NCBI GenBank assembly: GCA_036940085.1
Contig: JALLBK010000705.1
Location: 1-14,715, forward strand
Source: Discostella pseudostelligera
Taxonomy: Eukaryota; Bacillariophyta; Thalassiosirophyceae; Thalassiosirales; Thalassiosiraceae
DNA length: 14,715 nt
Direction of reading: 5' to 3'
A model generated the notes under the pieces. It was not told the origin of the DNA, did not search any database, and saw nothing but the letters and a program-made list of their open reading frames with translations. Positions 1 to 8,700 of the stretch are shown piece after piece (position 1 is the stretch's first letter; each line of letters starts with the position of its first letter). The position numbers and the translations under genes were made by a program.

Positions 1-1
1 G

Positions 2-441
2 AAAGGCCTACCAATTCCTTCCCAGAAAACTAGTTGGGAAATCTATCTCTTCCTTACTCCGCCTGCCAAAAAAACTTTACTGACACTCCACACCACCACA
101 TCACCCCATCCTCTCACTCTCAACTCCTCTCAACTCCTCTCACCTCTCACCTTATTGAGCTCGAGCATCACACCTACAATACCCATCGCTCTTCATGTCC
201 CCATCACACTTGAGCTCATTATTCCTCTTCTGAGCTCATTGACACTTCATTGTCATGAGCATCATGACCATGATCATGGTCTGGGAGAGGAAGAAGGAGA
301 AGAAGAAGATAATCAGAATGAAGCTGGAGGAGGATCGAGCAATGGTGAGTGTGTACTATTTCAATGTTCTCTTATGACCCACCATATCTAATGACCATCT
401 GTATCCCCCCTGCCACTCCTACAGATTATAACACAGGTTAA
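2..441 (+). CDS. Possible 3' end of a His/Asp/Glu-rich protein, partial
   Basis: I do not recognise this gene and am not sure it is one. A frame is open from the window edge with no in-frame ATG, so it could only be the tail of a gene starting upstream. It encodes a hydrophobic Leu/Thr/Ser-rich stretch, then a His/Asp cluster (HCHEHHDHDHG), then an acidic run and a Gly/Ser patch. A good donor (GTGAGT at 345) and acceptor (CTACAG ending at 424) would remove an 80-bp intron and add five codons (DYNTG) before TAA at 439-441. Without splicing the frame stops at 391. The same intron would also fit a frame from the ATG at 255 (60 residues, stop at 515-517). The CT-rich start could equally be 5' untranslated sequence. 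Confidence 0.2.
266..281. repeat. 16-bp perfect palindrome
   Basis: The sequence GACCATGATCATGGTC equals its own reverse complement. It lies inside the His/Asp codon run and may simply result from alternating GAC/CAT/GAT/CAT codons. No function is implied by sequence alone. Confidence 0.5.
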
Positions 442-1035
442 GGATGCAGCAGGAAGACATTCATTACTTCTTTACTATTTTGGACCCTCACGTATATTAT
501 CTACGATGTGTCATTAGTGACAAATAGAGCTACAAATAGTGGAATGTGTGTCGTATGTTGAGATGAGATTCGTGGCTAAACAAGTGCTATCGTGGGGTTA
601 CATCAGAGCGGTGGGTGTAGCCTTAGTGGCACCACAGATGTGGTGGATTCTGTAAGATGTCCATGACGCTGCGTTAGTCTCCTTGACTAGTTATGGGTTC
701 TTGCTCGAGAGCCCGAAAAAGCAGATTGGCCTTGCCCACTGTATGCTAATTGGGTGGTGTATACAGGGGATGGTACTGTTAGTCATAGTTTATTAACGAG
801 TATTAGGCCAAACAAGGAGGGAAGAAACAGTGATCAATTTCATGGAGATGCTACTAATTTTTATTGTCATGGTGCTATTGTAGGCAATAACAGAAACCGG
901 GAAGAGGAACCAAAATGATGTTCTGCATCAGAGACAGACAATTCGAATACACACCCTGAACTAAATTCTTGACACCCAACCCCACCGGCAGAGAGAACCC
1001 CCTCCGCGCCCCCTATCACATCATAGGTACATATT
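442..1035. other. Intergenic stretch, no clear gene
   Basis: I see no convincing coding region, RNA gene or repeat here. A minus-strand frame at 867-1076, in a different register from the neighbouring membrane-protein gene, reads fairly protein-like. It has no ATG and is closed by a TAA just upstream. It could be an alternative C-terminal exon of the 1036-1497 gene if an intron were missed there, but I found no splice pair good enough to support this. Confidence 0.4.
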
Positions 1036-1497
1036 TCAGGAAAGAGACAAATCAATCGTATCCCCTGAGAAAGCACCCTTTATACACGAGACTAAATCTC
1101 CCATGGTAAATCGAACTTTCACCCCTGCGGTAATAAATGGTGCCTTCGTGGGTGTAGCCTTGACATTTAAATACAAAACTGTATCCTTGTGCAGGTAGGT
1201 TGATGAGAGATATCCCATATATATTATGACGAATAGTAGGAGGATGGATATTACCAATAGTATTCTTCTCCGAAAGACTCGATTTCTAGATTGTCGACTT
1301 TGTTCCGTTCGAAGAAGGGCATTGAGTAATTTGTCGTGTCGTTCCAATTGTTCTTCTTGTGTGATGATGATGGAGAGTAATCTTTTGATTTCATTATTTT
1401 TCATATCGTCGTCGAGTGGTCGAATGAGATTGGTAGAGGCAACTTCGTGCTTCATTTGTAATTTCGTGGTATTCTTGCCATTGCCATTGGATGTCAT
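1036..1497 (-). CDS. Small single-pass membrane protein with short coiled coil
   Basis: Hypothetical protein of 153 residues that I do not recognise. The N-terminal half is polar, with a probable short amphipathic or coiled-coil helix (about residues 38-65, containing EEQLERHDKLLNALL). A basic cluster (RNRVFRRR) follows, then a strong transmembrane helix (about residues 79-98, ILLVISILLLFVIIYMGYL). The remaining 55 residues are beta-like and end in LSLS before TGA. The basic cluster before the helix suggests the N-terminus faces the cytosol (positive-inside rule). The ATG at 1497 has an acceptable context. It is divergent from the DUF4239 gene and shares an 826-bp upstream region with it. An unrecognised 3' intron is possible. 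Confidence 0.5.
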   Translation of the reverse strand: MTSNGNGKNTTKLQMKHEVASTNLIRPLDDDMKNNEIKRLLSIIITQEEQLERHDKLLNALLRTEQSRQSRNRVFRRRILLVISILLLFVIIYMGYLSSTYLHKDTVLYLNVKATPTKAPFITAGVKVRFTMGDLVSCIKGAFSGDTIDLSLS

Positions 1498-1677
1498 GAT
1501 GTTGTGTAATCGAGTGTTGTGATATACAGACGCTGACGAATCTTTAGTTACTCCTACGCCGACGGTTGGAGTAATCTCTTTTGAGTTTACGGCTGCTCGT
1601 GTCGCGCCGTGAATGACGTAGATGGAGAATGATGACGGAAGGTGCGATGCGACGACGAGTTGTATTATTGAGATACA

Positions 1678-1687
1678 GGCGCCAAAA
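1678..1687 (-). promoter_or_regulatory. E2F-like site
   Basis: The minus strand reads TTTTGGCGCC, which contains a full match to the eukaryotic E2F/DP consensus TTTSSCGC. It lies about 180 bp upstream of the ATG of the small membrane-protein gene. Confidence 0.35.
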
Positions 1688-1835
1688 TATCGAGGTGGCG
1701 ACGTGGCTCTGTCTCTCTCTTGATTGAATTTGAAACAGGGTGTGGAGGTGGATTGAACGCAGGCGGGAGATATTCAATTGAGGTCTATCGTTATCGTTCT
1801 GCTTGGGTTCGAGGTTGTTGATGATTACAGATTTC

Positions 1836-1853
1836 AGCTGTAGCTGTAGCTGT
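1836..1853 (+). repeat. Hexanucleotide microsatellite (AGCTGT)3
   Basis: Three perfect tandem copies of AGCTGT lie in the divergent intergenic region, followed about 35 bp later by a GTC-rich simple stretch. They are probably ordinary replication-slippage sequence. Confidence 0.6.
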
Positions 1854-2014
1854 AGGCTGCGTACGATTTCGATAGGAGGATCGTCGTGGTCATGGGTCAT
1901 GGTTCATGGTCGAGGTCGTTGTCGTCGTCGTCGGTGGTCGGTCATCGTGTCAGCGAGGGCAGCGAAGCCAGCCTGCAGCACGCAGCACGCAGTGACTGTG
2001 AGTGCGTGGCTTTC

Positions 2015-2020
2015 CACGTG
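2015..2020. promoter_or_regulatory. CACGTG (G-box/E-box) palindrome
   Basis: CACGTG is the core bound by bZIP and bHLH factors. It lies 12 bp before a TGACGTCA palindrome, so two bZIP-class sites sit close together upstream of the DUF4239 gene. Confidence 0.35.
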
Positions 2021-2032
2021 TCTTGTGGGTGC

Positions 2033-2040
2033 TGACGTCA
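2033..2040. promoter_or_regulatory. TGACGTCA CRE palindrome
   Basis: This is a perfect 8-bp cAMP-response-type bZIP site about 284 bp upstream of the DUF4239 start codon. It merges TGACGT and ACGTCA, the half-sites described as CO2/cAMP-responsive elements in the diatom Phaeodactylum tricornutum. A lone TGACGT also occurs at 1614-1619 in the same region. Function is inferred from motif identity only. Confidence 0.4.
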
Positions 2041-2072
2041 TCCGACGGCGGAGAAAGAACGGCGGAGAAAGA

Positions 2073-2084
2073 TTTGGCGGGAAA
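2073..2084 (+). promoter_or_regulatory. E2F-like site TTTGGCGGGAAA
   Basis: This is a 12-base match to a classical E2F/DP element, about 240 bp before the DUF4239 ATG. A near-copy with one extra G (TTTGGCGGGGAAA) follows at 2144-2156. Confidence 0.4.
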
Positions 2085-2266
2085 GTAGGGGAAAGTGTCC
2101 TCTAGCGACTCGACTCGATGATTTCTCTTCCACGTTGCAGATATTTGGCGGGGAAAGAGAGCGCCACTCCGCGCGCAAGTGCAGCTGTCCGTCGGCGGCC
2201 ACAAGATTTCATGACCATATTCATGGGTGAACACGGTCGCGGGGCATGACCTTGTCGTCCGCCACC

Positions 2267-2299
2267 ATGGACGATGGTAGTGTTGTTCCGCTACACTAG
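2267..2299 (+). promoter_or_regulatory. Upstream ORF (10 codons) with optimal Kozak context
   Basis: The ATG at 2267 sits in GCCACCATGG, the textbook optimal initiation context. It opens a ten-codon frame (MDDGSVVPLH) ending in TAG at 2297-2299, 24 nt before the DUF4239 ATG and in the same reading frame. If the transcript starts upstream of it, ribosomes would meet a better start codon than the real one. That would predict translational repression or re-initiation control. Confidence 0.4.
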
Positions 2300-2323
2300 G
2301 TATTACTGCGATAGAAGGCCTCA

Positions 2324-4077
2324 ATGGCAAAGTTATCCCGACAGCTACAACTGCAGCATGCTGCATTACTGCACTTCTTGCTGCTGACCCAAGTTATTGA
2401 GCCATGCATCGCGTTCTGCGGGCACCACTCGCAACCATGCCGCTCCGCCCGGGCGGTACTACCACCGCCGTCAACAACAACAATACTGCGAGGTGTCATG
2501 GCTGACTCCTCGTCTAACAGTAACAACAATGACGCTGACGATGATGACGAGGGCATGCGAAACCATCGATCCACACTCTCGACTGATCGCGGGGAGAAGA
2601 GTGAATTAGCAGATAGGAGCATTTTGTTCAATAGTTACACATCATCATCAGCATCAGTATCGTCGTCATCATTTTCCGCCGATGCCAACGGCGGCCAATC
2701 GATGTCACCGAACAATGAATCTTCGTCAATCATCGACGATACCACTAACAATAATTCATCGTCTTTGGAAATATCATCAGAAGGCGAAGAAGGGCCATGT
2801 TACCTCGATGATCACATTACAGCCACCGATGCCGGCCCAGCTTGCTTCGTCTCTGACTCCTCCTCCCTTGCGGCTGCTTCATTGCCATCATCGTCATCAT
2901 CATCGTTGGATCCTACCGACAACTCATCAATGTTTCATCCATCTCTTCCATTCCACACACGCATTCCTCCCAGTGCAGTTAGCGCCACTCTCAAATACTT
3001 ACCATTCATTACACCAGTAATTGCCTTCTCGACCTACGAAGATACTGCGAGAATATTCAACAAGGTGGTGGAATTCATTAGCAATAATAATTGGGTAGCC
3101 GTCGATGGAGGACAGTATCAAGCCAATATAATCACACCAGCGATCAATGGTCTTGTGGTACCCTCCATTGCACTCCTATTTGCGACCTTAATGAGCAACA
3201 CTATCAACACACTGCGGCAGCGTCAATTACAAATCCGAACAAGTCTCAATACTGAAGCGAATGATTTACGTATGGTAACAACCATGGTAGACTCACTTCC
3301 CGTGGAATTACGTGATGTGAAGAATCATTTACGGGAATACTTAATTCAATATGCCTCACGGGTCATTGCCGAGTCTCGACCGGGCTTGTCGGTCAATTTG
3401 CAAATGTTTATTGGATCGATGGATAGTGAGATTAATGGATTTTTGGGCGTGTGGAATAAGTTGTCGATGCAATCATATGGCACAATGTATGTGGATACGT
3501 TGCTACCCTCATCGAATTATACTGTGAGCCAATCGTATTTTGAACCATATCAAAATCGATTGAGCTTAACACCGAGAGAACGACAGACAATTACACCGTT
3601 TCTATCACCATTTATTTTTTCGGAGGTGTATGATGGTTTAACTCGATTGCGACGAGAGCGGTCCATGCGACTTTCGGCACTCCAATCGACCTATCCGGCA
3701 CTGCATTATGTGATCTTATCGTTGTTGGGAGGGAGTATTTGCATTGTGTTCTTGATGGAGACGAATCAAGAGCTACTTATATTTCTGTCGGCAATACAAT
3801 TGCGTATTTTGTGGAGTATGCTCATTGGGACATATTCGGCATTGGCAGTAGTGAACTATGACATGAGAGATCCTTTCCGAGGCAGCTGTGAGTTTTGGTA
3901 CTATTAGCTCGTTGTGTCGTTTCTAAAGTGATACGTTCTCTAACAATGCATTGGATTGTTGTCGTTTCGAAAGACAATGTCGCCATATCTGTTGATCAAT
4001 TTTACACAATACGAGAATCTATTATGGCTACCATTCAGATGGATCAGGAACGTAATACAAATGGATCAACAACGTAA
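2324..4077 (+). CDS. DUF4239 (bestrophin-like) membrane protein, probably plastid
   Basis: Two exons, 2324-3887 and 3974-4077, give 555 residues. The intron (3888-3973, 86 bp) starts GTGAGT and ends CGAAAG. Splicing turns an abrupt stop after DPFRGSC into DPFRGSYNVAISVDQFYTIR, restoring the PF-x-G C-terminus typical of DUF4239. The N-terminus has a hydrophobic signal-like stretch (AALLHFLLLTQVIEPCIAF), and an A|F junction resembles complex-plastid targeting. Residues about 55-205 are a disordered Ser/Asp-rich linker. Likely membrane helices lie near 270-292, 460-480 and 485-511. Between the first and second are the conserved helices with EANDLRMVTTMVDSLP and LRRERSMRL. The family's function is unproven: homology suggests a bestrophin-like fold, so an anion-channel role in a plastid or thylakoid membrane is inference. 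An in-frame TAG at 2297 rules out an upstream start. Confidence 0.82.
2635..2915 (+). repeat. TCA/TCG codon repeats encoding Ser-rich linker
   Basis: Runs of TCA, TCG, ATC and TCT triplets encode poly-Ser blocks inside the DUF4239 protein, between its putative transit peptide and its membrane domain. The tract is low-complexity and likely length-variable between strains. Confidence 0.6.
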
Positions 4078-4647
4078 TGAATGACAGGTCAATTGCAGAA
4101 TGAACACAAAAATTGTGCTTTGGATGTCGGATAGGAGGAAACATTTACTCATGTCTGCACCCGGAACTGAAGCAGCGAATGAGTGTTTAATTGCAAATAA
4201 TCTCGGGAAGGAAGTAATAGCGAAAGCAGTCGTTGCAGTTTATCCCTTTTAACCTCAGCGAACAAACGACAACACACAAAGATTGGCTCCTCGGTTTTGT
4301 GCACCTTCAAATGAGAGGAGAGTGGAGAGTATTATTTCAATCCATCGATCCTCTGACCCTAACATTCACCTGCATATCCGTAGCAATCTACAATTACTTT
4401 TGTTATTCATGGTCAACTCTAGAGTAGTATGTTTACAGTTTGAATGCTCTGATTGTTCGTCACCTCAACAACTTCACTTGCTTGCTGCTTGCTTGCCTTT
4501 GCTCGAAACCGGTGGGACTGGGCGCGCCATCCTCGCCAATCTCCACCCATCCAATCTGGACCACGGCCGCCGACGGACTCCGACGCCTACCATACCTGCC
4601 GACTTCCGACGCCATGACGACGACTGACTCCTTACGATGATAACACC
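4078..4647. other. Intergenic region and 5' leader of the J-protein gene
   Basis: This 570-bp stretch separates two genes on the same strand. I see no conserved coding sequence; the short frames in both directions have no recognisable domains. The half near the J-protein gene is richer in GC and holds GGCGCGCC near 4520, two copies of TCCGACGCC (4579-4587 and 4605-4613, 26 bp apart), and a short upstream ORF at 4614-4640. Confidence 0.5.
4614..4640 (+). promoter_or_regulatory. Upstream ORF (8 codons) before J-protein start
   Basis: An ATG at 4614 in good context (gacgccATGacg) opens MTTTDSLR and stops with TGA at 4638-4640, seven bases before the J-protein ATG and in another frame. If transcribed, it would require leaky scanning or re-initiation for the main protein. 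It counts only if the transcription start lies upstream of it. Confidence 0.35.
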
Positions 4648-5592
4648 ATGACACCACCACCAACCCACTACGACATACTCGGCGTACCACGAAATGCCGA
4701 CGCCATCAACATACGCAAATCCTATCTCCGTTCATCCCTGCGATGCCACCCCGACAAAAATCCGGGGAGGGAAGAGGAGGCAAAGGCAGAATTTATTAAG
4801 GTTGGTCAGGCGTATGCGGTATTGAGTGATGAAGCAAAACGTGCGGCCTATGATCGTGAATTGGATAGGGGATATTGGAGAAAAAGTAGTAGTAGGCCAA
4901 CTGCTTCTTCTCGGCCACGACCATCATCACAACAACAGCAACAATCACAGCAGCAGCAACCACAGCAGAGTAATTTCAACAACAACGACAATAAGAAATC
5001 ATCAGCCACAGATGACGGTGAATTCGATACCTTCATGCGAATGTTCGATGAAACTGTCAGCGGCATGTCTGAGGATGAACTCAATATGGCCATTGGTGCC
5101 GCGGCAGTGGTGGGGGGCCTTATTGGGAGCATTCTTGGTGCACGTGCCATCAAAAATCCATTCCTTGCCAATGCAGCATCAATTGTGGGAAGTGCCATGG
5201 CCAGTCAGGCTGCGAGTAAATTTGTCCAAACGCTTCATGAGGATAGTCAGCAACGCATGTTGGAACGGGGAGAACGGGAGGCGGCAATTGCTAGAGGGGA
5301 GACTGTTCAGGGTCCGTCGTCGAGAGAGAATAGAGATCGAGTATTCCAGGATGCAGGTCGGGCATTCCAGAAAGTTGCAATTGCGGCTATGGGTGGTGGT
5401 GCTTCTGCGTCATCCTCCGCCAGGCAGTGTTCCGGAAATGAAGCACCAACGAGTAACAATCTAGGGGCGGGGTTTCGACGACAAGGCCAATTCTCGTGGA
5501 GGCAAGCCACTCTGATATGCAGCAGAGTGAAGCAGCAGCGAATTCAAAACAATACCACAGACGTACGAATAGATGACATTATTGTTACTTAA
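4648..5592 (+). CDS. J-domain (DnaJ/Hsp40) co-chaperone, type C-like
   Basis: Single-exon protein of 314 residues. Residues 7-70 form a J-domain (YDILGVP, then HPD at 34-36, then FIKVGQAYAVLSD and AAYDRE), which stimulates the ATPase of an Hsp70 partner. No zinc-finger (CxxCxGxG) or Gly/Phe-CTD region follows, so it is not a classical DnaJ. Residues about 85-115 are Ser/Gln/Asn-rich from CAA/CAG repeats. Residues about 128-200 are probably helical, with a glycine-zipper-like patch (GAAAVVGGLIGSILGARA) that could insert in or touch a membrane. A charged helix (QQRMLERGEREAA) and a low-complexity tail follow. The ATG context is good (acaccATGaca). No signal peptide is visible, so cytosol or an endomembrane surface is likely. 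The last 50 residues look weakly constrained, and an unseen 3' intron is possible. Confidence 0.85.
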   Translation: MTPPPTHYDILGVPRNADAINIRKSYLRSSLRCHPDKNPGREEEAKAEFIKVGQAYAVLSDEAKRAAYDRELDRGYWRKSSSRPTASSRPRPSSQQQQQSQQQQPQQSNFNNNDNKKSSATDDGEFDTFMRMFDETVSGMSEDELNMAIGAAAVVGGLIGSILGARAIKNPFLANAASIVGSAMASQAASKFVQTLHEDSQQRMLERGEREAAIARGETVQGPSSRENRDRVFQDAGRAFQKVAIAAMGGGASASSSARQCSGNEAPTSNNLGAGFRRQGQFSWRQATLICSRVKQQRIQNNTTDVRIDDIIVT

Positions 5593-5744
5593 TGGATGCA
5601 ATATTGTGAAATAATACCCGATGCAGTGTAACGAGTCCAAACGACAGTATCTAGGTATTCCATACCGAGCTCAACAATGCCCTCCAACAAACGAAGACGA
5701 TCTATCGTCTTTCAGAACAATACAGAGCTTGCGATGACTACCAC
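5593..5744. other. Convergent 3' intergenic spacer
   Basis: 152 bp between the stop codons of the J-protein gene (+) and the C2/TM gene (-). I see no canonical AATAAA signal on either strand. The 3' untranslated regions probably overlap in this space. Confidence 0.5.
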
Positions 5745-8700
5745 CTACTCGGAGTAAATGGATACTTTTGACAGCGATGGATTAGGAGGCCAATCGTAAA
5801 ATCGCCTTGAAATGAATGGTGACGTTGGTACTACCGCCCGATGACAAGAAATTGATTTGTTGGAGGATACTACCTCTCTCATATCGACTCCTTTATTTGT
5901 CATGTTATGGTTGTGAAATCGAAAGTCCTGTCCGAAATACTTCATCTTTGCCTTCCGTATCTGAATCTTCGGAGATGATTTGCTCTTTGTTTGGTTTTGC
6001 GATACAGGCTGATCAGGTGGTGGCTCTACCAGTTTCGCTTTTCTCTCGCGATATACGCGAACAAGCCAGTTCTTTGATTATCGGATCGAATTGATTGCAT
6101 GAGTATCGAAAAGAATAGCGACAATAAAAATGGATTTGGGTAGCAACAAAATAATCACCTGTGGACCAACAGCTCCGAATCCCACCACAAAGAAGAAGAG
6201 TCGCCAAGGGAAGACAAGCAACACACCGATGATTAATACGACTCCAAATAAGAATATTGATGTCAGGATGGGATCACGCCAAGTCATAAGGTTGAAAGTT
6301 GCGCGAAACAAAGACAGCATTACTTTGAGACTTTCAAGCCCGGGCGCTCCATACGATGCAATTTTTGCTGTTATGGGCCCGTTGTACTTGTTTGTACCGA
6401 TCACTTGATGTAATGCTTGGGCATCCCCACTTGAGTAACCTGGGTCCTCCTTGTTGACAATGAACATGCGGTCATCAAAGAAACGCATCGTATAATTGTG
6501 CAAACGCAACTTGAAGCGAATAATTTCATCCTTTAACGTGGACCTTGATTGCACAGATACACGAGCATTTTGCTCCGGTAGACCTCTAGGATCCTTTACC
6601 CTTTTCCATAATTTATCAGGGGTGGCTTTCTCTGATTGCATGTCGATCTGCGAGATATAACTAGAGGTATCAGCCGTTTCCACTATACCTTCTTGGCCCA
6701 AATCCAGTTCATCGGCAGTTGTTTGTCTTGTGATAAGTAACTCCTCTTCATCCTCATCACCGTCACCGTCATCTTCTTCGTTGATTCGAGATCGATTGCT
6801 CTTAGCTGTGAATCGACAAGTAGAATGACATAAACTAGGAATCACGAAATCAACGAACACGGGTCACATATTCAATTACTTACACTCGAACATTTGAGAT
6901 GCACTGGTGGCTTGATTGCTGTCTTCAAGGAACATGGCAGATGTGACAACGCATGCTTCCGATAGAGTTCGTTTGGAATAGCGGCCAGCCTCTGAGAAAG
7001 GAAACTCCATGTGATCGGCATCCATTTTATACCCACCCGCAGTGAAGACTGATTCATACGCAGTCCCAGCGTCGTTAAATGTCATATCACAAAGAGACGA
7101 TACCGTGATTGGCTTGATATACTTTGTGCCTGGTCCACCCCATAACAGAACTTGGACCATTTCTGACAATGTAATCGGAGTGAAACCGGCATTGAAATTT
7201 TCATCCACTCCATACTTGAAATAATTTCTCAACAGCAGTACAAAAATACCGGCAAGAAAGTACACTGGAACGTAGGCACAAGAGTTCATGTATACGCAAT
7301 GCATCCAAGCAAAGAAAACACACAGGCTTGTGCATGGGTTCACATACTTCACAATCTCCAGCACCTTCTCTCTCATCGTTGTCTTAAAGGAAAGGGTTGC
7401 AATGAATATAAGTGCTCAACAGGCTGTTAAGTCGTAGAAGACGGCCACAGCTCACCTTGAAAACTAGTTTGTAAAGATTCATTTCTTTCATTAGACCCTT
7501 TTTGACCATCGCATCGTACCTCCCAGGAACATCCTTCCCTTGTACTGTCAGAACGACATTTCTGAACGCTTTGAGGTCAGCACAATTAACAGTCACGACG
7601 TTGCCAAGGTGATCAATCTTTTGTGGAAGGTTGAAATACGATAGAAGTGCTTTCCGCTCATTGATCCATTCTACACGCAGTCGGAGGTGGATTACTCCCC
7701 GGGGTTTATTGACGTAGACATTTTGATAGAATCGCAAGGGTAGAAATATATCATACACAGAGTTCGGCCGCAACCTTGCAATGTCAATCACTACACGGCC
7801 TGCAAAGTCATCATTGTGCGATGGGCCATCATCATCAAAAACTCCGACGAACAACTTTTGATAGGCATGAAAGAGAGGAAAAATGCACGCACGGCGTGAC
7901 TTGCTGGGCCAGATGGGGCTCAGCAATCCATCAATGACATCAGACGCAAAAGCGAAGGGTCCGCAGACAAAGTAGCAGACCGCGTCTGTTTTCGATAACT
8001 TGTCCAACTTTGGCTTCAGTTAGGACATAAGAAGAGAAGTTAGGATCAAGCTGTGACTACGGCGGCAAACGAGAAAGAACGGAGCGACGCACCAACCCAT
8101 GGCAAGCCAACACCTCTGCGTGCAAACTGCCAATCATTTCTTCATCACGGTCACCATTGCTTTCCGTACGAAAATCTTCCCATCGTTTGCTTTTCGACTC
8201 CATTTCGCGATACAGGTCCTTTTCGGTCATTCGTCTGTTTTTGTACGCATAGGCTGGCATGACTTTCAGAAGACGGGTAGAATCATACAGATGGCTGTCG
8301 CGCCTTGCAGGTTTACCCACATGCCCATCGCCATGGACATCGAATCGCAATGCGGACACTTTCATTTTGTCATCAATAAGTCGCGCCCACTCCGCATATC
8401 GTACTGCTGTCGAAGTATTTCTCGCTGGTCCAATCCCAGCAGGGAGAGCAAAAAGCTTCCTGTTTTGAAGGTCGAACAAAACAGATGAACATGAGATGAT
8501 AATAGCAAAAAACACGGGAACAACGAAAACACTACCCACTTCGGTACAGATGTTTTGACAGTCTCACTGCAAAGGCGACCCAATTCCGAAGCTGCTTGCA
8601 ACCAGATAAATTTTTCGTTCCCATCCAGCATGGCACGGAAGTGGTAAATGATTTCTGTACGTTTCGACTTGTTGCGTAGTGGGGAAGAGAAATATTTCTT

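Larger units (their letters stand above)
1498..2323. promoter_or_regulatory. Divergent intergenic promoter region
   Basis: This 826-bp stretch separates the 5' ends of a minus-strand membrane-protein gene and the plus-strand DUF4239 gene, so it should hold both promoters. It contains TGACGT at 1614-1619, TTTTGGCGCC on the minus strand (1678-1687), an (AGCTGT)3 microsatellite near 1836-1853, a CACGTG box at 2015-2020, TGACGTCA at 2033-2040, TTTGGCGGGAAA at 2073-2084, a near-copy at 2144-2156, and an upstream ORF at 2267-2299. The frames that run through it on both strands have compositions dictated by short repeats and are not credible genes. Confidence 0.6.

Noticed and set aside
1803..2366. 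Overlapping frames on both strands, about 100-138 codons
   Set aside because: Their compositions follow GTC and CGG simple repeats, there is no recognisable domain, and they overlap promoter-like motifs.
3888..3907. A 20-bp GT...AG intron ending CTATTAG
   Set aside because: Far too short for spliceosomal removal and it does not restore the family C-terminus; the 86-bp intron does.
4283..4690. Several small frames on both strands before the J-protein gene
   Set aside because: No conserved features, mutually overlapping; best explained as intergenic and leader sequence.
4826..5464. 212-codon frame within the J-protein gene
   Set aside because: It is an out-of-frame shadow of a clear J-domain protein, with poly-His/Ser from the same CAA/CAC repeats.
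8099..8488. 129-codon plus-strand frame
   Set aside because: Antisense to exon 3 of the C2/TM gene, which reads through with domain continuity on the other strand.
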